Below are positions 1 to 6,456 of a stretch of 7,520 nucleotides of DNA, piece by piece. Origin of the DNA: Elusimicrobia bacterium CG08_land_8_20_14_0_20_59_10 (GTDB lineage: Bacteria; Elusimicrobiota; Elusimicrobia; Elusimicrobiales; UBA9959). The position numbers and the translations under genes are program-made. The notes under the pieces were generated by a model. That model was not told the origin of the DNA. It did not search any database and was given only the letters and a program-made list of their open reading frames with translations. Where the stretch lies: assembly GCA_002779045.1 (NCBI GenBank), contig PEXO01000127.1:1-7520 (forward strand), given 5' to 3'. Position 1 is the first letter of the stretch. Each line of letters begins with the position of its first letter.

Positions 1-1458
1 CTGGAACATGAACATGACGCTGACCATGATCCAGGGCATTATGCCCACTACTATGGACTGTATCTTCTGCTGGGCGGTCATAGCCTTCGTCTTTTCCTCC
101 AGCTTCGACTCCTCGCGGATATCCACGACTATGCGTTCGAAGACCTTGGTAAGATTACCGCCCATCTGGCGCTGCAGCACTATGGCGCGTATCATATAGG
201 AAAGCATCTTTGAGGCCACGCGGTCCTCCATCACGCCCAGCGACTTCTCGAAAGTCATGCCGAGCTGGTAGTTCTTGATCACCAGAGCGAACTCGTCGGA
301 GATAGGAGGCAGCAGGTCCTTGGAGACCATCTCGAACCCCTGCACGACGTCGAGGCCGGAACGCAGAGCGTTGGAAAGCAGTATCAGGCCGTCCATCAGC
401 TGCGTGTCTATCTTCTTGCCGCGCTGCACCTTCATGAAATTAAGGGCGAACTCCGGCATGCGCATGCCTACGAACAACCCGAAAGCTGCGAACAGCGCGA
501 TCAGCAGGATGTTCATAGTGAGCACGCCCACCAGCGCGAACAGCGCCACCGGGCCCAGTATCAGGTACCTGACGTCCATGTGGATGAACTGCCGGGAGAA
601 CAATTCGGAATATTTTTCCACCTGCTTAAAGTAGTTACCCACCATCGCGTTGCTCTTGTCGTCGCTCATCAGAAAGAAGAGCCGCACCGCGAGGAACATA
701 AGGAACATCCCGAAAATGGTCAGCGCCATATTGATCACGCGCTGCATGGAGGTTTCCCTGGGCGGCTCCCTGTACACGCGCGGAGCGCTGTAGAGCATCT
801 TGTAAACGTCCTGCACCAGCACCGCCGACGCGGTCACGGCTTCGGCGTAGCGCCTGGGATCCGCGCTGGAGATAGCATCGGCTATTGATTCCATCTCCTT
901 CAGGATAAGGTTGAAAACGGGCATCATTGACCGGCCGCGGCCAGCCATGGAATCGCCCATGACCATGCCGCGGGTGCGGGCGCGGTAAAGCCGGTCCAGC
1001 GACATCTGGAAGCGTATACGTATATCCGCGTATTCCTTCACCAGGAGGCCGGGCGCTATGGAAGCCCCGCCCAGGTCCTGGGGGAAAGTCTTGCGCGTCA
1101 GCTCAAGGTACTCGTACAGTATGGAAACAGGCGTCTGCCAGACGGAAGCCTCGGAGATCTCCCCCTCCTCCGGATCGCGCCAGACCTTGCGGCCGGCCAT
1201 CTCCGGCACGGCCGTGTCCAGCCAGGGCGGCATCTTGTAGGTGACCTCCGGGCTCTGCGGCCCCCTGCACCTGGTCTTGTGGTCAGTCACCTTCGGATCG
1301 CGGTTGGGATCGAGGTAGTAATAGAAAAGCTGCATCTTAACGGCGGCGCAGGAGATCTCGCCCATCTCTACGCGGTTGAACACGGCCGCCGACGCGGCGC
1401 GGCCCGCGAAAAGGGCTGCGACAAGAAAAAAAAGGGCCGCCGCTTTTTTTATGGTCAT
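1..1458 (-). CDS. tadB: TadB-like inner-membrane platform protein with signal peptide and N-terminal extension (3' partial)
   Basis: An open frame of 486 codons without a stop, running off the left edge. ATG at 1458 overlaps the tadA stop as ATGA, so translation is probably coupled. The C-terminal half is a type II secretion F (T2SSF) platform protein: transmembrane segments at about 241-263, 298-314 and 316-332, a cytoplasmic helical bundle at 340-465 with RSGLDVVQGFEMV (366-378) and VLQRQMGGNL (427-436), and a last helix beginning at about 467. TadB works with a partner, usually TadC, as the base on which TadA acts. Unusually, residues 1-24 look like a cleavable signal peptide (ending AASA), and residues 25-240 form an extra, mostly polar and partly helical region with two cysteines (37 and 64), predicted to lie outside the cytoplasm. 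TadB is usually about 300-330 residues. Probably 20-60 C-terminal residues are missing. Family call strong; the extension is unrecognised. Confidence 0.88.
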   Translation of the reverse strand, partial: MTIKKAAALFFLVAALFAGRAASAAVFNRVEMGEISCAAVKMQLFYYYLDPNRDPKVTDHKTRCRGPQSPEVTYKMPPWLDTAVPEMAGRKVWRDPEEGEISEASVWQTPVSILYEYLELTRKTFPQDLGGASIAPGLLVKEYADIRIRFQMSLDRLYRARTRGMVMGDSMAGRGRSMMPVFNLILKEMESIADAISSADPRRYAEAVTASAVLVQDVYKMLYSAPRVYREPPRETSMQRVINMALTIFGMFLMFLAVRLFFLMSDDKSNAMVGNYFKQVEKYSELFSRQFIHMDVRYLILGPVALFALVGVLTMNILLIALFAAFGLFVGMRMPEFALNFMKVQRGKKIDTQLMDGLILLSNALRSGLDVVQGFEMVSKDLLPPISDEFALVIKNYQLGMTFEKSLGVMEDRVASKMLSYMIRAIVLQRQMGGNLTKVFERIVVDIREESKLEEKTKAMTAQQKIQSIVVGIMPWIMVSVMFMFQ

Positions 1459-3695
1459 TTCTTCTCGGCGCGCAGGCGGCGCTGCTCCTCCGTCCAGAAC
1501 ATCCCGATGGGAACATCGAGCCCGCGCGTGGCGAAATCCGCGTAGAACTTGGGGGGATCGCCGGTGGCGGAAAATATGCCATGGACCTTGCCGGTCTCTT
1601 TATCTATGCTCGTCTGCTTGAAATTGAAGAGCTCGTGTATCGAGATCTGGTTCTCCTCGCGGCCGGTGATCTCGGTGACGGAGGTTATCTTCCTGGTGCC
1701 GTCGGAAAAACGCGTCAGCTGCACCACCATATGCACGGCCGAGGCGATCATCTCGCGAAGGGCCCAGATAGGCAGGTCGGCGCCGGACATAAGGCACATG
1801 GCCTCCAGGCGGGTCAGCGCGTCGCGCGGGGTATTGGCGTGAATGGTCGCAAGGGACCCCTCATGGCCCGTGTTCATGGCCTGCAACATATCCAGCGCCT
1901 CGGAACCGCGGACCTCGCCCACCACTATGCGGTCGGGGCGCATACGGAGGCAGTTCTTAACCAGGTCGCGTATCGTGACCTCGCCCTTTCCTTCAACGTT
2001 GGGCGGACGGCTCTCAAGACGCACCCAGTGTACCTGCTGCAGCCGCAGTTCGGCCACGTCCTCCACGGTAACGATGCGCTCGTCCTCCGGGATATAGCTC
2101 GACAGCATGTTCAGGAAAGTGGTCTTGCCGGTGCCGGTGCCGCCCGAAACGATTATATCCTTGCGCAGCTTGACGCAGGCTTTCAGGAAGTCCACGCAAT
2201 CCTTCGAGATGCTGCCCTTTTTCACCAGTTCGGTGTCCGTGAACGGCTTGCTGGAGAAGCGGCGTATCGTAAGCGTCGGGCCGGAAACGGCCAGCGGCGC
2301 TATCACGGCGTTGACGCGCGAACCGTCCTTAAGGCGGGCGTCCACCAGCGGCACGGATTCGTCTATGCGCCGGCCCAGCGGCGCCACGATGCGCTTCATC
2401 ACCTGCACAATCTGCTCGTCGCTGCGGAAGCGGTATTTCGTGAGCACCAGTTTGCCCGCCCGCTCGATAAATATCTTGTCGGGCGCGTTTACCATGATCT
2501 CGGTCACGGCGGGGTCGCGCATCAGTTCTTCCAGCGGCCCCAGGCCCAGGATCTCGTCTAGAAGCTCGTTTATGAACTGCACGCTCTGGTCCCTGGACAG
2601 CGGGTGTTCCGTCTCCTTCTGGAGGAGGGAATTAATGATCACATCCACCCTTTTGCGGGTTCCCTGGTTGAGCGCGGCGTCATCGGTGATCTTCACGCGC
2701 TCGGTCTCCAGCGCGGCTACCACCTGGCGGTGTATTTTTACTTTCAGGTCCTCCCACCATTGCGGGACATCGGTGCGGCCGGCATTGGGCTGCGGCTTTC
2801 CCCCCCCTTCCCCCGGAACGGACCGGGCGGCCGCCGGAGCGGCGGCGCCGCCGCCTTCGGCCGGCTTCCAGAGCATGCCGGACCCCTGCGTGAATTCTTC
2901 GCTGGAAACGCTCGACACCCACTGCTTCTCTCCCGGCACCACCTCGGACAGGCGCCCCAGCAGCACGCGCAGCACCTTCACCCACTGGGTATTCGGCTGT
3001 TCGGCGATAAGCACCTTGTTCTGGTTGGCGCAGCCGGGCATAGCGTCTTCCCACGGCATGAAAGCCAGGACGTCTTTGCCCATCTGTTTGAAGAACTTCT
3101 CAACTTCCTTGGGCGCGAGCGCGCCGGGCATATCGTAAAAATTATCCACGAGCTCGAACCGGGATGAGGGAAAATGCAGTTCGTTTATATCCCTGAAGGC
3201 CGCCGCGGTGGCGTTAAGCGAGGCCACATTGGAATTGGTGACCCAGAACACGAGGTCCGAGATGTCGAAAGCGAAGATCTGCATAGGGAAATACGGGTCC
3301 ACGTCTATGAACAGATCAAAGGACTGCGAAAGACGTGAAAGCAGCGGGAGCAGGACATCCGGAGATAGCCTGGCCACTTCAGAACGACGCTTGGAAAGAG
3401 GAAGCACGCCGACGCCCCACTGCGAGATCGGGATCTTGCCTTTCAGCAGGGCCCCCAGGGCTCCGACCGACTCGCGCCCCAGCGCGCTGATCATTTCCGT
3501 CATCGACGGCGGGTTAACGCCGAGCAGCAGCGCATGCTCCTGGCGGCACATGGGGTCCAGCGGGATGATCAGCACATTGCGTTTCTGGTAATTCGCCCAG
3601 GCCAGCGCGAGGTTTATCGCGATGGAGGTCTTCCCGACGCCCTCTTTGGGGCCGGAAAAGGTTACCACTCTGGGAGCAAGATTCTGTTCTGCCAT
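1455..3695 (-). CDS. tadA: CpaE/TadZ-TadA fusion: ParA/MinD-like domain plus Tad secretion ATPase
   Basis: A 746-residue protein with two ATPase modules. Residues 1-250 are a ParA/MinD/CpaE-type domain: a deviant Walker A, GPKEGVGKTS (signature Lys17, catalytic Lys22), LIIPLDP with Asp47, and a Walker B-like DLFIDVD (127-133). It lacks the receiver-like domain found in many CpaE/TadZ proteins, which direct Tad machines to their cellular position. A Gly/Ala/Pro linker (about 278-312) leads into a full TadA-type GspE/VirB11 ATPase with N-terminal helices (315-440), Walker A GGTGTGKTT (518-526), an Asp box around TVEDVAEL (543-550), Walker B RPDRIVVGEVRG (586-597), a His box TGHEGSLATIHAN (609-621) and the usual TadA tail. 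TadA powers pilus assembly. The frame is unbroken, with no internal stop between modules. ATG at 3695 lies just before the P-loop; no clear Shine-Dalgarno is visible, and the 45-base gap is GC-rich (CCTCC runs). The stop overlaps the tadB start. Both module assignments are strong. Confidence 0.92.
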   Translation of the reverse strand: MAEQNLAPRVVTFSGPKEGVGKTSIAINLALAWANYQKRNVLIIPLDPMCRQEHALLLGVNPPSMTEMISALGRESVGALGALLKGKIPISQWGVGVLPLSKRRSEVARLSPDVLLPLLSRLSQSFDLFIDVDPYFPMQIFAFDISDLVFWVTNSNVASLNATAAAFRDINELHFPSSRFELVDNFYDMPGALAPKEVEKFFKQMGKDVLAFMPWEDAMPGCANQNKVLIAEQPNTQWVKVLRVLLGRLSEVVPGEKQWVSSVSSEEFTQGSGMLWKPAEGGGAAAPAAARSVPGEGGGKPQPNAGRTDVPQWWEDLKVKIHRQVVAALETERVKITDDAALNQGTRKRVDVIINSLLQKETEHPLSRDQSVQFINELLDEILGLGPLEELMRDPAVTEIMVNAPDKIFIERAGKLVLTKYRFRSDEQIVQVMKRIVAPLGRRIDESVPLVDARLKDGSRVNAVIAPLAVSGPTLTIRRFSSKPFTDTELVKKGSISKDCVDFLKACVKLRKDIIVSGGTGTGKTTFLNMLSSYIPEDERIVTVEDVAELRLQQVHWVRLESRPPNVEGKGEVTIRDLVKNCLRMRPDRIVVGEVRGSEALDMLQAMNTGHEGSLATIHANTPRDALTRLEAMCLMSGADLPIWALREMIASAVHMVVQLTRFSDGTRKITSVTEITGREENQISIHELFNFKQTSIDKETGKVHGIFSATGDPPKFYADFATRGLDVPIGMFWTEEQRRLRAEKK

Positions 3696-3740
3696 AAGAT
3701 AGGCCGGAGGGCCGGGAGGCTGGGCGGCCGGGCAGCTAAG

Positions 3741-4475
3741 CTATTTCACTATCTCGAACGTGACGAACAGGAACAGCGAACTCTGTTTTTCCACTATATC
3801 GGTCGAGCTGAAAAGAGAGCCTATCAGCGGCAGGCTGCCAAGTATCGGCACCCGGTTCTTTGAAACGTCGCGGCTGCTGCTTTTCAGCCCGCCTATGACC
3901 AGCGTCTCGCCGCTCTTTATCTCCACCTCGGTCTGGATCTGGCGGGTGGTCATGGAAGGGATGGTGGTGCCCGAAGCGACCACTGTCTGCGAATAGTTCG
4001 GGTTGGACACTTCAAGCTGCAGCTGCACGTCCACCGTGTTCTTCTTCTCGGTAAGCACGACCGGCAGCACCGTAAGGATAACGCCGTACTTCTTGAATTC
4101 GGCGCCCACGCCCTGCGCGTTGGAATAGGGGACCGGGATCTCGCCGCCCACGGTTATGTTGGCCTGGGTGCCGCTCTTGGTCACGATCTTGGGGTTCGAC
4201 AGGATCTGGGCTTTGCCCTCCGTTTCAAGCAGTTTCAGCGAGGCGGCCAGCTGCGTCTTGCGCTCGAAATCGCCGAGCGTCAGGATGCCCGGGATGCTCG
4301 ACTCGGTGAAATCGAAGAACTGGTTCCAGGAGAAGCCGCGGGTCTTTTGTATGGACCCGCTTATTTCCACGATATCGGCGCTGACGGCCACCATATAGGT
4401 GACCTCGGCGCGGGACGCCGCGGCGAACGCCGCGAGTATCGCCGGCATCGCGATCAAAATTCGAGCTTTTCTCAT
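3741..4475 (-). CDS. Short Tad-type secretin (CpaC/RcpA-like, barrel domain only)
   Basis: A 244-residue outer-membrane secretin. A Sec signal peptide (residues 1-23, cleavage after SRA) leads almost directly into the secretin domain: VSADIVEISGSI (about 31-42), a QILSNPKIVTKSG element near the middle, VGGEIPVPYS, the GVILTVLPVV strand, IKSGETLVIGGL, and the closing motif VPILGSLPLIGSLF at 209-222. These are the conserved pieces of the multimeric gate and barrel. Typical CpaC/RcpA secretins run to about 450-600 residues, with periplasmic N0-like and BON domains before the barrel. Here those are absent and no upstream frame supplies them. The frame is intact, with ATG at 4475 and GGGAGA five bases upstream, so this looks like a compact form rather than a fragment. 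It lies 33 bases after cpaB and 45 bases before the ATPase gene. The family call is firm; how it docks to the inner-membrane machinery is open. Confidence 0.88.
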   Translation of the reverse strand: MRKARILIAMPAILAAFAAASRAEVTYMVAVSADIVEISGSIQKTRGFSWNQFFDFTESSIPGILTLGDFERKTQLAASLKLLETEGKAQILSNPKIVTKSGTQANITVGGEIPVPYSNAQGVGAEFKKYGVILTVLPVVLTEKKNTVDVQLQLEVSNPNYSQTVVASGTTIPSMTTRQIQTEVEIKSGETLVIGGLKSSSRDVSKNRVPILGSLPLIGSLFSSTDIVEKQSSLFLFVTFEIVK

Positions 4476-4508
4476 AAGTATCTCCCGTAACCCGCGGCTG
4501 CGACGGCC

Positions 4509-5264
4509 TTATTTTATCAGCCTCTTGAAGCTGGCTATTTCCATCGGGTGCAGCTCCACATCTCCCAGCCCGCGCACGACCACGGCCACGTCGCCCTGTT
4601 TCACGGAAAGCGCCAGGTACTGCGCCTCGTTGGGATTAAGCGCCAGGCTCATCCCCATCTTGTCCGAAAACGACTGGTCGGCCGATTCTTCTTTGGCCTT
4701 GTTTTTGGCCTGTGACATGGAAAGCCCCTGGCCGAGGTTCGAGCCCACGCCCAGCACCAGCACGTTCTGCAGGATGGTCGCGGTGACCCTTTCCTTCCTG
4801 TTGTCTCCCATCACCGCCTCGAAGGTCACAAGTATATCCACGCGGTCCCCGGGTTTTATCAGCCGCAGCAGGTCGTTCTCCAGCGGGAGCACGCAGCCGC
4901 GGTAGCCCGGCGGGACCTTGACGCTCAGGCCTGCCTCGGGGCTGAGCGAAACGAGGGCGGATTGGGTAAGCTGATTGCCCTTGGGGATGCGGATGGCGGT
5001 CACGAGATTGGCGACAAGCTTGAGGTCCGACTGGCTGCGGATCTCGTAGGCGTCCTGCTCGATGTACATGCGGGGGACCTGCCTGGGCTCCACCAGGTCG
5101 GAATTCATTATCGTGCGGGCGGGCAGGTCGAACTTGGCCACCAGGATAGTGGCCTGCTCCAACTGCGCATTGAGAGCGTTCTGTTTGGAGCTGAGCAGCC
5201 ACCAGTAGATCCCGGCGGCGGCCAGGGCCAGCACCACGGGGACAAGCATGCCTTTCTTTTCCAT
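4509..5264 (-). CDS. cpaB: CpaB/RcpC-like pilus assembly protein
   Basis: A 251-residue protein anchored in the inner membrane. One N-terminal transmembrane segment (about residues 6-24) is followed by a linker, a SAF domain (about 38-105, with the VAKFDLPARTI start and an IPKGNQLT element) and the RcpC/CpaB domain (about 112-180), whose hallmark PGDRVDILV lies at 138-146. CpaB proteins sit in the periplasm and are thought to help organise or gate the secretin channel of the Tad machine. The C-terminal part (180-251) contains a charged, Lys/Glu/Ser-rich stretch and ends in a predicted beta-rich segment. The length is within the family range. ATG at 5264 is chosen over the upstream TTG. The secretin gene starts 33 bases downstream, the usual CpaB-CpaC order. 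A single Cys in the mature part (residue 124) gives no hint of a disulfide. The call is confident; the mechanism comes from family knowledge. Confidence 0.87.
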   Translation of the reverse strand: MEKKGMLVPVVLALAAAGIYWWLLSSKQNALNAQLEQATILVAKFDLPARTIMNSDLVEPRQVPRMYIEQDAYEIRSQSDLKLVANLVTAIRIPKGNQLTQSALVSLSPEAGLSVKVPPGYRGCVLPLENDLLRLIKPGDRVDILVTFEAVMGDNRKERVTATILQNVLVLGVGSNLGQGLSMSQAKNKAKEESADQSFSDKMGMSLALNPNEAQYLALSVKQGDVAVVVRGLGDVELHPMEIASFKRLIK

Positions 5265-5273
5265 GTATATATT

Positions 5274-5277
5274 CTCC
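5274..5277 (-). promoter_or_regulatory. Shine-Dalgarno of the CpaB-like gene (decides start)
   Basis: GGAG on the minus strand sits nine bases before ATG at 5264. The frame can be extended five codons to a TTG at 5279, but that start would overlap this ribosome binding site and has none of its own, so the ATG is preferred. Confidence 0.7.
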
Positions 5278-5349
5278 AATTAAATTATTGCTTCCGCATT
5301 ACATCCATGTTAAATATTCACGGCCGGACCCGTCACAAGCCCCGCCGTC

Positions 5350-5862
5350 TCACCTGAAGTAGGGCTTTTCCACCGGCATCCGCACCTTAATGACCATACG
5401 CTTTATATGCCTGCCCTTGGGTGAATCCGCCAGAAAATAGTTCGAACCCGGGAAGATCAGCCTGGCCGGGTAATGCAGGGTCACCAGCAGGTCCTGCCCC
5501 GACGTAAAAGCCTGCTGGTCATATACAGTATCCACCAGACTTCCCTGCACCCGCACACCCGGAGATGTCGGGAACATCTTGCGGAGGGCATTCTTCATCT
5601 TCATGTTGGCGGTACCAGCGCTGGGCGCCGTCCGCGCGTTTCCCCCGTGAGGGCCGGCGGTCAGCGAACCTATGCGCGCCAACTCGTAGGCGCAATGATG
5701 GGCCAGTATGGTCTGGAAGCCCATGTTCCCAATCTCCATAATAAAGAACAACAGCAGCATGAAAACAGGCAGCACGAGAAGAAGCTCTATCGTGACCTGC
5801 CCCCGGCCGCCGGGGAGCTGCCCGGCTCCGGCCGGGCGCCGCAGTAAGCGTTTCATGCGCAT
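5350..5862 (-). CDS. TadE-like pseudopilin
   Basis: A 170-residue TadE-type minor pseudopilin. A basic leader ends GGRG; predicted processing between Gly21 and Gln22 gives a mature start QVTIELLLVLPVF with Glu at +5, matching the two pilins upstream. A hydrophobic helix (about residues 25-44) is followed by the TadE pattern of a second half-helix, with polar residues and an AYELARIGS segment (about 58-67), and then a roughly 100-residue extracytoplasmic domain rich in beta-strands. TadE proteins are processed by the prepilin peptidase and are needed for Flp pilus biogenesis, probably at the tip or in the periplasm. ATG at 5862 is used; a second ATG two codons later is possible. A GGAGAAAGAG stretch lies upstream at somewhat long spacing. 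The CpaB gene begins 85 bases downstream. TadF or TadG are less likely given the single N-terminal helix and the length. Confidence 0.8.
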   Translation of the reverse strand: MRMKRLLRRPAGAGQLPGGRGQVTIELLLVLPVFMLLLFFIMEIGNMGFQTILAHHCAYELARIGSLTAGPHGGNARTAPSAGTANMKMKNALRKMFPTSPGVRVQGSLVDTVYDQQAFTSGQDLLVTLHYPARLIFPGSNYFLADSPKGRHIKRMVIKVRMPVEKPYFR

Positions 5863-5907
5863 AAAACCGCGCTCTTTCTCCGGCGCCAGGCCGCGGAAAG
5901 GCGTTTA

Positions 5908-5959
5908 TAAGACCGGGGCCGGCGCCCGCTCCCGCAAAAAACCGGAAACGCCGGTCTTA
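5908..5959 (-). repeat. Inverted repeat competing with the post-flp terminator
   Basis: TAAGACCGG at 5959-5951 is perfectly complementary to CCGGTCTTA at 5916-5908 (minus-strand reading), giving a nine-base-pair stem. The same upstream arm also forms the terminator stem, so the two structures exclude each other. The enclosed sequence contains a small GC-rich hairpin, GGGC-GCCG-GCCC. The complementarity is seen directly; an antitermination role is inference. Confidence 0.6.
5936..5958 (-). terminator. Probable intrinsic terminator or attenuator after flp
   Basis: Seven bases after the flp stop codon the minus strand can fold AAGACCGG with CCGGTTTT around the five-base loop CGTTT (one G-U pair). 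The 3' arm runs into six consecutive T residues at 5941-5936. This is the layout of a rho-independent terminator, although the GC core is only about five pairs. Because same-strand Tad genes continue downstream, partial termination is more likely than a full operon end. That would lower expression of the machinery relative to pilin. Confidence 0.6.
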
Positions 5960-5964
5960 AATAT

Positions 5965-6153
5965 TTAGTTGCCGCCGCCGCTGCCGAGCTGGCCGGCTGC
6001 GCCGTTTATCATACCCTGTATGCTCTGAAAGAGCGTAGGCATATACTTCTTGAGCGCCACGCCGGCGACAAGGACCACGCCCACGACCACGGCCAACATC
6101 AGCAGATATTCCACGGTATTCTGGCCTTTCCTGTTCTTAAACAGCTTGTTCAT
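5965..6153 (-). CDS. flp: Flp-type major prepilin
   Basis: A 62-residue prepilin, a typical length for Flp. It has a short basic leader (MNKLFKNRKG), a cleavage site between Gly10 and Gln11, then QNTVEY with Glu at +5 and Tyr at +6, and a hydrophobic assembly helix (about residues 17-34) rich in Val and Leu. The C-terminus is short and Gly-rich (LGSGGGN). In Tad systems such proteins are cleaved by a TadV/CpaA-type peptidase and polymerise into the adhesive Flp fibre. The ATG at 6153 is chosen because GGAGGA sits seven bases upstream; a longer TTG-started version is less credible. The gene follows another prepilin gene by 23 bases and is followed directly by a terminator-like hairpin, which fits a major subunit needed in excess over the machinery. 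Which of the two pilins is major is inferred from the ribosome binding site, the length and the hairpin. Confidence 0.88.
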   Translation of the reverse strand: MNKLFKNRKGQNTVEYLLMLAVVVGVVLVAGVALKKYMPTLFQSIQGMINGAAGQLGSGGGN

Positions 6154-6160
6154 TTTGCGT

Positions 6161-6166
6161 TCCTCC
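6161..6166 (-). promoter_or_regulatory. Shine-Dalgarno of the Flp pilin gene (decides start)
   Basis: The minus strand reads GGAGGA here, seven bases before ATG at 6153. The frame can be extended to TTG at 6180, but that would place this near-perfect ribosome binding site inside the coding region and add a poorly fitting N-terminus (residues KLYTEERK). The ATG is therefore the better start. It is the strongest ribosome binding site in the window, as expected for an abundant pilin. Confidence 0.85.
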
Positions 6167-6176
6167 GTATACAGTT

Positions 6177-6404
6177 TCAAAAAGGGGATTCCTGGTACAC
6201 CTTCATTATCACCAGCCCGCCGCGCTTGAACTGGTTCGAGACCGCGTACTGCAGCGCCCGGTACATCAGCACGAATACGAAAAGCAGAGAAACCGTGACC
6301 AGCAGGTATTCTATGGCGGTCTGCCCCCTGCGGCTGCGCCGCACGGCGGGTAAAGGGTAAAGGGTAAAGGGTGTTTTTCCCCGGGGTTTCATACTCGTCC
6401 GCAT
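6177..6404 (-). CDS. Flp-like prepilin with long leader (minor or second pilin)
   Basis: A 75-residue prepilin-like protein. After a 27-residue basic leader comes the processing site RRG then QTAIEY (Gly27/Gln28). Glu at +5 and Tyr at +6 of the mature protein are hallmarks of Flp-family pilins. A hydrophobic helix (about residues 34-47) and a short polar tail follow, for a mature form of about 48 residues. After cleavage by a prepilin peptidase it would enter the Tad fibre or act as a minor pilin. ATG at 6404 has GGGGA five bases upstream; ATG at 6392 is an alternative with weaker upstream sequence. The leader is longer than in the neighbouring Flp protein, and residues about 12-19 are encoded by a CCCTTTA tandem repeat. 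The stop lies 23 bases before the next pilin start. It could also be a TadE-like pseudopilin reduced to its N-terminal helix, but the EY motif favours Flp. Confidence 0.75.
   Translation of the reverse strand: MRTSMKPRGKTPFTLYPLPAVRRSRRGQTAIEYLLVTVSLLFVFVLMYRALQYAVSNQFKRGGLVIMKVYQESPF
6348..6372 (-). repeat. Heptanucleotide tandem repeat within prepilin leader
   Basis: On the plus strand the unit GGGTAAA occurs three times in perfect tandem, followed by a partial GGGT. On the coding strand this is CCCTTTA, falling in codons about 12-19 of the prepilin, upstream of the Gly/Gln cleavage site. Because seven is not a multiple of three, gain or loss of one unit would shift the frame before the mature pilin. 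The copy number is low, so active switching is unproven. Confidence 0.85.
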
Positions 6405-6456
6405 AAATTTCCCCGCTTTAACTCTTTATTCTTTACTACTAACTCTTCACCAGCTT

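Noticed and set aside
1581..2561. Long plus-strand open frame (326 codons) opposite tadA
   Set aside because: It lies fully antisense to the conserved catalytic core of TadA, is rich in His, Arg, Gly and Ala with no recognisable motif, and is the kind of shadow frame expected opposite a GC-rich gene.
2107..3138. Plus-strand open frame of 343 codons opposite the ParA-like domain and linker
   Set aside because: Ser/Arg/Thr-rich composition typical of an antisense shadow, no motif, and the opposite strand has clear Walker motifs across the same region.
3696..3740. GC-rich stretch before tadA with repeated GGCCGG-like units, considered as a terminator or regulatory hairpin
   Set aside because: There is no T tract after it and no clean long stem; the imperfect short repeats may reflect GC-rich composition. 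It may weaken translation initiation but shows no definite element.
5314..5341. Promoter-like pair (TTGTGA, 16-base spacer, TATTTA) upstream of cpaB on the minus strand
   Set aside because: It matches only four of six and three of six consensus bases, and such weak matches are expected by chance. The local AT-richness is interesting, but I would not annotate a promoter.
6177..6180. TTG start at 6180 for the Flp pilin, overlapping the previous stop
   Set aside because: A near-perfect Shine-Dalgarno sits inside that extension and serves the ATG at 6153, which also gives a normal Flp leader length.
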